The notes under the pieces were generated by a model, which saw nothing but the letters and a program-made list of their open reading frames with translations, had not been told where the DNA came from and did no database searches. From the NCBI GenBank assembly GCA_964402925.1, contig CAYOED010000001.1, forward strand, positions 62,001-126,000: DNA of 64,000 bases, in the 5' to 3' direction. This stretch comes from Suilimivivens sp964402925. Lineage in GTDB: Bacteria; Bacillota; Clostridia; Lachnospirales; Lachnospiraceae. Both the position numbers and the translations under genes were made by a program. Shown here piece by piece: positions 57,727 to 64,000 of the stretch; within the stretch, counting starts at the first letter, position 1, and each line of letters starts with the position of its first letter.

Positions 57727-60246
57727 ATGGGGCAGTATACATACAGATTATCCAGAGAACATGAGGAAAAAGCAGAACCCAAAGCCGTATATCGTATAGA
57801 AGAGCTGCAGGGAATGACCACTTATCAGCTAAAGGAAATCTGTCAGAAGCAGCGGCTGGTGGTGCCCATGGGGACACGGCTTGACAGGGAAGAACTGATT
57901 CGTTTTATCATGCGGTATCGCGGCATTCGGGAATACAGGCAGATTAAAGAGTTTTCCCAGGGCGGTATGGAAAAGCTTCAGAATTTTATCAATAGGGTAG
58001 AACTTAAGGTAGATCATCAGGCCGAAATTGCATTTCCGGCACATCTTGTTCTGTATGATGGAGAAGCAATTGAACTGACAGATCATTATGAAGTCAGCAG
58101 TGATATCCAGCTGTATGAGGGGAATGTACTGTTGGTAGATGAAGATTTTCAGATATACACCTGCTTTTACATAAAGAGAGTGGAAGAGAAGGGCTTTTTC
58201 CTACTGAAGGGGAAAGGTGTCCCCATTTTGAAAGCAGAGGGACACCGATATTCACTGCTATATTTTAAAAGGGAAGAAGTTTCGGAGATTCTTTATGAAA
58301 TCTACAATGGGAATGAGGTCAGTATACCAAGTCAGGCACTCTGCGTCATTACGCCGCTTCTGGCAGTGGACATAAAAGAGCCGGAAGAGACACAGCTGCC
58401 GCTGATTATTGATTTTGGAAGTGCCAACACCACGCTGGGGATTTACTGTGCGGATGGCAGCACAAGAATTGTCAGGACACCTGATGTAAGCGGCGGACAT
58501 TACAGAGAAAGTGAAATGATTCCCAGCATAATCGGAATCAAAGGAATAGAAGATGGAAAGCCTCTTTACTGCTTTGGGCATGAAGCAAAGCAGATGGCGG
58601 GTCACTCTTATCAGGACGAGGATAGTCCTCTGTTTTATGACATCAAGCGTTGGGTCAGTGCACCGGAGCGGATGCAGCAGGTGGTCATCACAGGAGGAAT
58701 CAAGCTGCAGATTAAGCGAAAGGAGATGCTGACAGCGTTCATGCAGTATCTGATTGATACTGCACAACAGCAGTTTAAGTGCAGATTTAAGAATATCCAG
58801 CTGCTTGCACCTGTCAGACAGACGGAACGCTTTGCAGGGATGTTCAAGGAACTTCTGCCGGATAAAAATGTGGAATGCACATTAGATGAAGGAATGGCAG
58901 TTCTGTTCCACAGCATCAATGAACTGATTGAGTCCGGCAGATATCAGGATGGCGCTTGGTATAAGGCGTTGATTATGGACTGCGGAGGAGGAACAACGGA
59001 TCTGACTTCGGGAAGATTCCGTATCCGCAACAACAGGGTATCTTATGAAGTGGATCTGGAGACAGGATACGAAAACGGGAACACGAATTTCGGAGGAAAT
59101 AATCTGACCTTCCGCATTCTGCAGCTGGTTAAAATAAGACTTCTTAAAGCAATGGGATATAAGCAGTTTCATTTTGACTTAGAGTCTTTTACAGGAGGCA
59201 GAAGCAGAGTCTATGAGAGCATAGGCAGGCTCTATGAAGAAGCAGAGGAGATACTTCCTACACGTTTTGCAGAGTATGAGCGAAAAAGCAGGGAAGAGTA
59301 TTTCCGGGTGAAAAATAATTACTATTACTTGTTCCGTACCGCAGAAATCATTAAGGAAAGCTTTTTCCAAAGGTCCTTTCAGTATGAACTGCAGATAGGA
59401 ACAGAAGGAGAAAAAGCAGGTAAGAAAGCAATCTTACTGGATAAATGGAGGCTGTCCATATTAGAGGAAGACAGAATCATGCCTTTAAGGAAAGAGGTCT
59501 CCTTCACGCTCTATCTGTATGAGATTGAAAATCTGCTGCGTCCGGATGTGTATGGATTGATGGACCGCTTTTTGGAAAGACCTTTTGCAGAGGGCGAATT
59601 GTCTGAGTATGGGATGCTGAAACTCACCGGACAATCCTGTAAATCCAGTCTGTTTACAGAAGCATTAAAGGAATTTGTGCCCGGAAGGCTGATTAGAAAT
59701 GAGCGCGGGACAGATAACGGAAGCGGACTTAAAATGTGTTGTCTGGAAGGTGCTGTCAGCTATTTCAAGAACTGTAAGTTGGGTTATATGAAAATCAATC
59801 AGGGATGCAGGGTAAATGCACTTCCCTATGAGGTGATGGCATATACGCACGAAAACAAAGAAAAAATCATGATTCACAGTCTGGAGAAAGAGCAGGATAT
59901 CGGATACATTTCCAGGTTTAAAATCGGAGAACAGCTGGATTTGTATCTGCATGATGAAAAGGGACGTAAACTGAAGGTTTACCATTTTAAATACAATATG
60001 GCGGATTTCAAGCAGGTGACCCAGGAAGATATTGATGAAAAATATGCGGATACCGTTATTCAGGAAGAAACCGACACCATTCTGGAAGGCGAGATTAAGT
60101 TCTTTGTCTGGCCATCGAAGGAAAGATGGGGATTTCTGGTGCTTCCGGTGTTGCGTGAAAACGATCTTTTAAGGCAGGGGGAGGAAACGTTCTTTGCTTT
60201 TGAAGATGATACATGGGAAGAAAACTTTTTTGACGGAAGGAAGTAG
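57727..60246 (+). CDS. Large Hsp70/actin-like ATPase
   Basis: 839 residues. Residues 10-60 have a SAP-like helical segment (MTTYQLKEICQKQRLVVP). The ASKHA ATPase core follows: phosphate-1 IIDFGSANTTLGIY near 226-238, SEMIPSIIGI, phosphate-2 LIMDCGGGTTDLTSG near 414-428, then FGGNNLTFRIL. The substrate-binding half of Hsp70 is not recognisable; the C-terminal 250 residues are unique. It starts 3 nt after the previous stop and precedes the next gene by 3 nt. With the J-domain gene it may form a private chaperone pair. No ClpV-type AAA+ ATPase is in the window. Confidence 0.78.
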   Translation: MGQYTYRLSREHEEKAEPKAVYRIEELQGMTTYQLKEICQKQRLVVPMGTRLDREELIRFIMRYRGIREYRQIKEFSQGGMEKLQNFINRVELKVDHQAEIAFPAHLVLYDGEAIELTDHYEVSSDIQLYEGNVLLVDEDFQIYTCFYIKRVEEKGFFLLKGKGVPILKAEGHRYSLLYFKREEVSEILYEIYNGNEVSIPSQALCVITPLLAVDIKEPEETQLPLIIDFGSANTTLGIYCADGSTRIVRTPDVSGGHYRESEMIPSIIGIKGIEDGKPLYCFGHEAKQMAGHSYQDEDSPLFYDIKRWVSAPERMQQVVITGGIKLQIKRKEMLTAFMQYLIDTAQQQFKCRFKNIQLLAPVRQTERFAGMFKELLPDKNVECTLDEGMAVLFHSINELIESGRYQDGAWYKALIMDCGGGTTDLTSGRFRIRNNRVSYEVDLETGYENGNTNFGGNNLTFRILQLVKIRLLKAMGYKQFHFDLESFTGGRSRVYESIGRLYEEAEEILPTRFAEYERKSREEYFRVKNNYYYLFRTAEIIKESFFQRSFQYELQIGTEGEKAGKKAILLDKWRLSILEEDRIMPLRKEVSFTLYLYEIENLLRPDVYGLMDRFLERPFAEGELSEYGMLKLTGQSCKSSLFTEALKEFVPGRLIRNERGTDNGSGLKMCCLEGAVSYFKNCKLGYMKINQGCRVNALPYEVMAYTHENKEKIMIHSLEKEQDIGYISRFKIGEQLDLYLHDEKGRKLKVYHFKYNMADFKQVTQEDIDEKYADTVIQEETDTILEGEIKFFVWPSKERWGFLVLPVLRENDLLRQGEETFFAFEDDTWEENFFDGRK

Positions 60247-60249
60247 CCT

Positions 60250-61533
60250 ATGCCTGATATGGAGGAATTGATCAAAAGAGAAGTAAATCAGATCGGCGAT
60301 TTGAAGGAACGAGTCATATTTAAGGATATTGTGGAACAAATCTTTTTGTCTTTGTATGAAACAAACAAGGAGATGTACAGCGTATTAGAGCATCGTATCA
60401 TGGATGACCTTGCATTTGATATCAATCGTTACCGCATCTGTACGGGAATTGTAGAAAAGGAATATATTGACAGATCCCACCATTTGCTTGTGCCTATGCG
60501 TGAGCAGGATCTTGCAGAAAAGGTTTATGATGTCAGGAGCATGGGAAAAGAGTTTCTGGAAAAGGGCAGCTGCTATGTTAAAACTCTGTTCATGGAGTGT
60601 GATTTCATGCAGATTCAGAGGCTTCTTCAAAAAGAAAAGTTCGGAGGCAGAATCAGAACCAGAGAAGCGGACTATCCGGCGGAATTCGTACTTAAAATCA
60701 ATGAATCTTATCTTGGGGAAATTGCCCATTTATATGAAGTGTTCATCAGCAATGGGATTGGATGGCAGACAGTGAATGCACCTTATCTGCATAAATTCGT
60801 GGATGTCTATCTTATAAACGATGGACTGTTAAAACTTCCGCAGGGAGAGAAGATTGTGGATGTGGAACCGGAACTTGCAGAATTCGGCGAGTGGGCGCAT
60901 GAAAATTATATTCCTATTTGGAATATTGAAAAGACAGTCATGGATGGTGTGGGTTTTCCTGTTCCCTGCGAAAATCATAGGAGTTATGAACATACGATTT
61001 CTCTCAAAGAGTATGGAGATGAGCATGTTTATTTGATTGATGATGTTAAACATGTTATAAGTGTCCGGCGGAGCCCAAACTGCTTGATTGTTATGGGCGA
61101 CGAACCAGATGCAAGAAGATGGCAGGTATACGTAATCCGCAGTGGGGAAAATAGAAAATTTGAGCACTTTACCTATCCGATCATGACAAATCAGCGGAGA
61201 GATGAATTTACAGAACGCTTTTTTAAGCGTCAGGGAAGGAGCGTAAAGACCGCATCAGAGCTTACCAGATTTATCCGCGGATTTGAGCTGGAGGAATATG
61301 TTGCATTTGACAGCTATGAACTTACGGACAGAATAAGTAAGATGCCGGAAACCTATTCCATGAACAGCTTTATCATAGACGAAATCAGAGACAGTGAATA
61401 TAGAAAATGTCTGCTGCTGAAATTTAAGGGGAAGGGAAAATACACCTTCCTGCTTAGAGACATTATGAGCTTTCTTGTTTCGGAGGTGCAGTTGCTGTAT
61501 CCGGAATATTTGTGTGAAGGAGTGCTTTTGTGA
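60250..61533 (+). CDS. Unknown cluster protein, 427 residues (possible baseplate part)
   Basis: No family recognised. Soluble; no signal peptide or TM. Helical N-terminus (KERVIFKDIVEQIFLSLYE), then mixed alpha/beta with FIINEIRD-like helix near 370 and a C-terminal helix ending in LLYPEYLCEGVLL. Placement before VgrG-like genes and among 3-nt gaps suggests a structural or assembly part. I compared it by eye with TssK and TssF without finding a convincing motif. Confidence 0.6.
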   Translation: MPDMEELIKREVNQIGDLKERVIFKDIVEQIFLSLYETNKEMYSVLEHRIMDDLAFDINRYRICTGIVEKEYIDRSHHLLVPMREQDLAEKVYDVRSMGKEFLEKGSCYVKTLFMECDFMQIQRLLQKEKFGGRIRTREADYPAEFVLKINESYLGEIAHLYEVFISNGIGWQTVNAPYLHKFVDVYLINDGLLKLPQGEKIVDVEPELAEFGEWAHENYIPIWNIEKTVMDGVGFPVPCENHRSYEHTISLKEYGDEHVYLIDDVKHVISVRRSPNCLIVMGDEPDARRWQVYVIRSGENRKFEHFTYPIMTNQRRDEFTERFFKRQGRSVKTASELTRFIRGFELEEYVAFDSYELTDRISKMPETYSMNSFIIDEIRDSEYRKCLLLKFKGKGKYTFLLRDIMSFLVSEVQLLYPEYLCEGVLL

Positions 61534-61534
61534 G

Positions 61535-62230
61535 ATGAATTATCTGTGGGAAATCATGCTGGGGGCAAAAGAACAGGGGATAAGTGAAGAGGAGATTCAT
61601 TTTAAGATTGCCCGGAAATATAGTCCTTATATGGAATTGTCTGAGGAATTTTTAAATAGGACGAAGCTGGAGGAACCTTATGTCGTGGAGATCAATCCCT
61701 ATTACAGGTTCTGGCAGATTTTTCACTCTATGTTTCATCCTGACCTGGAGGATTATCCTTCCCTGCGCAACGGTCTTTTTCAGCTGCTGATGCACCAGCT
61801 TTCGGAAAATGATCTGAAAATGGGGATGACCAGGGAGGAATATTATAAAAAAATGCTTGGAGAGGCGATAAGAGGGCACGTTTACGGGAAAGAGGCAGCG
61901 GATGCCTTTGCTCTCTTTGACGGAAAAGAAAGGGAAATCCTTCTGGAGGGCATACTTACGCTGTACCGCGTGGGAGAAAGCCTTACTTTGTTTCGGCATG
62001 TAATGTGCGCGCTGATTTCCAACTGCATCGTGTATAACAGCAATGATGACCCTTGTGAAATCCTTGTGTATATAGGGAAGAAAAAAAGCGAAGATCTTGA
62101 GCGAAAGAATGCATTTATCATCAATCAGTTTCTAGGGATCAGATACCATGTGGATTTATATTATGAATATCACTTCGGCATTATCGGTATCGAAGAAACT
62201 ATGGATGTGGGAGAGATTGCAATCTGTTAG
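61535..62230 (+). CDS. Unknown cluster protein, 231 residues
   Basis: ATG 61535 lies 1 nt after the previous stop; the longer open frame starting upstream lies inside the previous gene. No recognised domain. Mostly helical, with MNYLWEIMLGAKEQGISEEEIHF at the start in pattern and a basic central part (REEYYKKMLGEAIRGH). The last third is beta-like (ILVYIGKKKSEDLERKN; VDLYYEYHFGIIGIEETM), which resembles phage baseplate-wedge style but proves nothing. Translationally coupled to its neighbours. Confidence 0.6.
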   Translation: MNYLWEIMLGAKEQGISEEEIHFKIARKYSPYMELSEEFLNRTKLEEPYVVEINPYYRFWQIFHSMFHPDLEDYPSLRNGLFQLLMHQLSENDLKMGMTREEYYKKMLGEAIRGHVYGKEAADAFALFDGKEREILLEGILTLYRVGESLTLFRHVMCALISNCIVYNSNDDPCEILVYIGKKKSEDLERKNAFIINQFLGIRYHVDLYYEYHFGIIGIEETMDVGEIAIC

Positions 62231-62242
62231 GAGGTATGTCAT

Positions 62243-63016
62243 TTGTTTAAATTTGAATCCCCGGTTTTTGTACATAAAAATATCCTGAAAAAAGACATGT
62301 TGGATGAACTTAGGGATTATCCTTTGCAAATCAGCAGGATGATGCTGGAGGGATGTGGTGACGGGGTCCTTAAGGGAACAGAGATCACGTGGGAAGACAA
62401 TCTTTTAAAGGTGAGTCCCGGGCTGATTTGGCATGGAGGGAACATCTACAGAATGGAAGAGACTTGCAGTATAAACTGTCCTCCGGTGGATCAGCTCACT
62501 TATATCAAAGTACGTTTTATCACAATGGATTATGAAAAAGACCGTATAGGCGGACTAGGGGACGTGTATATGAATGAAATCCCGCCGGAAAACGGGGAAA
62601 TAGAGCTTGGCAGATTCCGGCTTCAGGAGGGCGCACGTCTTAGAACAGATTATGAAAACTTTGATGATTATCAGACGGAATTTGATACGGTAAACAGAAT
62701 CCACATGCCCTTTATCGGAGCAGGAGGTCCGGGGCTGTGGTCAGAACTTCTTATGGAATATGCCTATGAGTTGTTAAAGACAGGAACGGACAATATTTAT
62801 GATACTTGCTTTGCCATGCAGATATTGGGCGCTAAAGGGAAGATTGCCGGAGAACTTACAGCCTGGTATGTGGAGAAAAGCGTGGGGAGGAAAGTCACAG
62901 ATTTTTCAAACGGATTTTTTTATGAAAAGCTTCGGGGCATTTTGAGAGAGAGGAAAAACGGAAATAGCGGCTTTGAAAAGAAACAGGGATATACAAGACA
63001 AATGCTGCTTTTATAA
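62243..63016 (+). CDS. Unknown cluster protein, 257 residues (baseplate/fibre-hub-like)
   Basis: TTG start at 62243 with AGGAGGT 7 nt upstream. Residues 40-75 show the pattern of a phage tail-hub strand set: LKGTEITWEDNLLKVSPGL, WHGGNIYRMEE. Residues 85-130 are beta-rich (YIKVRFITMDYEKD; IELGRFRLQEGARL), then a helical C-terminus with a basic end. No family recognised firmly. Its place three genes before the spike would suit a baseplate or fibre-attachment protein. Confidence 0.58.
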   Translation: MFKFESPVFVHKNILKKDMLDELRDYPLQISRMMLEGCGDGVLKGTEITWEDNLLKVSPGLIWHGGNIYRMEETCSINCPPVDQLTYIKVRFITMDYEKDRIGGLGDVYMNEIPPENGEIELGRFRLQEGARLRTDYENFDDYQTEFDTVNRIHMPFIGAGGPGLWSELLMEYAYELLKTGTDNIYDTCFAMQILGAKGKIAGELTAWYVEKSVGRKVTDFSNGFFYEKLRGILRERKNGNSGFEKKQGYTRQMLLL

Positions 63017-63043
63017 AAAAATGGCAGTTTTGGAGGGATAGGT

Positions 63044-63691
63044 ATGGAATACATAGATGAACGAATCGCGATGCTTGAGCGGGAAAGCAGAAGGCAAAAA
63101 CGGGAAGAAGCAGAAAGGCTTGAAAGGTCGGAAGTAGAAAAGGAAAACGTTACGCCCAAAATGACGCTGGAAGAGATGCTGTATTGTGTGAGGAGCGGAA
63201 AGGTGACGTTCCCTGAGGGAGCAACCCATGATTTGGAGACCAGAGTTTATTTTGAAGACAGGATACCAATGGTCCTGATTAAGGATTTTTATACCGGAGT
63301 AGAAGAGGCGCCGGCGGTGGCTATTTTCGTAAATCATGATCAGAATGCGAGTCAGATTCTGACAGTGGCTGACAAGCCCGTGGAAAAGCAAAGCATCGGA
63401 AAATTGAAGAAACAGCTGGTGGGCGGCATGAAGGCGGTAAACACCTATGCGGAGGTGACGAAAGAAATCGTACTGGAAAATCTGGACTATCTTATATACC
63501 GGACGCCAACAGGAAAAGGCTGGACATATAACATCATCTTCCGCATCCGCTTTGGCAGCAACAGAGTGGTGGGCAATTATAACTGTTTTGAAAGGGATAA
63601 GGACACTTACGGACTCCTTCTGGAAGCGATGGTGTTAAGGCTTAATGAATTATTGTCAATGCCACTTCAGGAAATTTCGGAAGGAGAGTAA
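63044..63691 (+). CDS. Unknown cluster protein, 215 residues with N-terminal coiled coil
   Basis: ATG 63044 with GGAGGG upstream. Residues 1-35 are a charged coiled coil (ERIAMLERESRRQKREEAERLE); the rest is mixed alpha/beta (VTFPEGATHDLETRVYFEDRI; NLDYLIYRTPTGKGW; YNIIFRIRFGSNRVVGNYNCF). No family recognised. It lies 7 nt before the spike gene start, so it may help load or fold the spike. Confidence 0.58.
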   Translation: MEYIDERIAMLERESRRQKREEAERLERSEVEKENVTPKMTLEEMLYCVRSGKVTFPEGATHDLETRVYFEDRIPMVLIKDFYTGVEEAPAVAIFVNHDQNASQILTVADKPVEKQSIGKLKKQLVGGMKAVNTYAEVTKEIVLENLDYLIYRTPTGKGWTYNIIFRIRFGSNRVVGNYNCFERDKDTYGLLLEAMVLRLNELLSMPLQEISEGE

Positions 63692-63698
63692 GCACAGG

Positions 63699-64000
63699 AT
63701 GAAAAATGCGATTACTTATAAAGATTTATACCTGTCTTTGGGAGAAGTGATTTCGATTGATGAGCTGGAAATTCTGCAAAGCCCTAATCATCACGGAGAA
63801 CTTCACTTGTCGGCAGTGCTTGATAATGAGCCGGAGGAGATGGCTTTTTACGAGATGCCGGAAACGGTGACAGTCAATTATAGGGAAGACGGGCAGGAGA
63901 AGATACTCTTTAAGGGAACCATAGCGGACAGCAGCATGAAGCGGGTGGGAAACCACAGAGAAGTGAAGCTTAAAGCGTATGATGCAACATGGATTTTGGA
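63699..64000 (+). CDS. VgrG/gpD-like spike protein, N-terminal part (runs out of window)
   Basis: ATG 63699, 7 nt after the preceding stop, open to the end of the window (100 codons). The start MKNAITYKDLYLSLGEV, then LEILQSPNHHGELHLSAVL, ETVTVNYREDGQEKILFKGTI and LKAYDATWILD match the N-terminal domain of phage late-control gpD and VgrG/Pvc8 proteins, which form the trimeric spike hub of contractile injection systems. This is the clearest single marker of the cluster's nature. The tip, effector domains and PAAR partner, if any, lie beyond 64000. Confidence 0.75.
   Translation, partial: MKNAITYKDLYLSLGEVISIDELEILQSPNHHGELHLSAVLDNEPEEMAFYEMPETVTVNYREDGQEKILFKGTIADSSMKRVGNHREVKLKAYDATWIL

Noticed and set aside
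48199..64000. Prophage or R-type bacteriocin
   Set aside because: No integrase, lysis, capsid or terminase genes are seen, while FHA, PP2C, vWA and Hsp70-like genes are; lytic genes beyond the window cannot be excluded.

Overview
The window reads as chromosomal DNA of a motile, low-to-moderate-GC Gram-positive anaerobe of the Clostridia, most likely Lachnospiraceae. This rests on gene content: type III glutamine synthetase, an mreB(mbl)-flgF-flgG-flgJ cluster, a YvyF-type flagellar-operon protein, the long LeuA, cdaA-cdaR-glmM, a DUF3048 lipoprotein and AgrC/AgrA-like LytTR systems. No species is named because no search was possible.

Layout. 1-7.1 kb: end of a U32 peptidase gene, glnN behind an attenuator-like leader, a C39-like protein, tRNA-Gln(CUG), acyl-ACP thioesterase, CvfB, a CPBP protease and a YjfB-family protein. 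7.5-12.8 kb: a PucR/CdaR-type regulator, then ftsE-ftsX-M23 hydrolase-S41 protease (cell-wall cleavage). 12.8-17.9 kb: uvrB-uvrA behind a LexA-box candidate. 18-21.2 kb: mreB/mbl and flagellar rod genes. 21.3-29.6 kb: recD2, comF, a YvyF-type gene, two unknown genes (one clearly membrane-bound), and cdaA-cdaR-glmM (c-di-AMP and glucosamine-1-phosphate). 29.7-31.8 kb: ptsH and leuA. 31.8-39.7 kb: surface lipoproteins and a GDP-fucose/deoxysugar cluster (rfbD, divergent PAP2, gmd, large membrane protein, fcl).

39.7-48.1 kb is accessory and regulatory. A leftward LytTR regulator, histidine kinase and YiiX-like papain-fold hydrolase stand back to back with a rightward pair: a chagasin-like protein ending in five 13-residue Tyr/Gly/Cys repeats, and a radical SAM/SPASM-TPR enzyme. 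This looks like an unusual candidate peptide-modification (RiPP-like) locus. Next come an XRE regulator and a second LytTR regulator-kinase pair, whose kinase is split by a frame change exactly at a T TTA AAA slippery heptamer.

48.2-64 kb (continuing past the window) is a co-directional cluster that I read as a contractile injection system of divergent, type VI-like type: vWA membrane protein, fused sheath-like protein, two tube-like paralogues, J-domain protein, two FHA proteins, two PP2C-like membrane proteins (one apparently a pseudophosphatase), a large Hsp70/actin-like ATPase, four unrecognised probable baseplate or assembly proteins, and the start of a VgrG/gpD-type spike. The sheath, tube and spike calls rest on remembered family patterns and need profile searches. 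The signalling and chaperone domains are clearer by motif.
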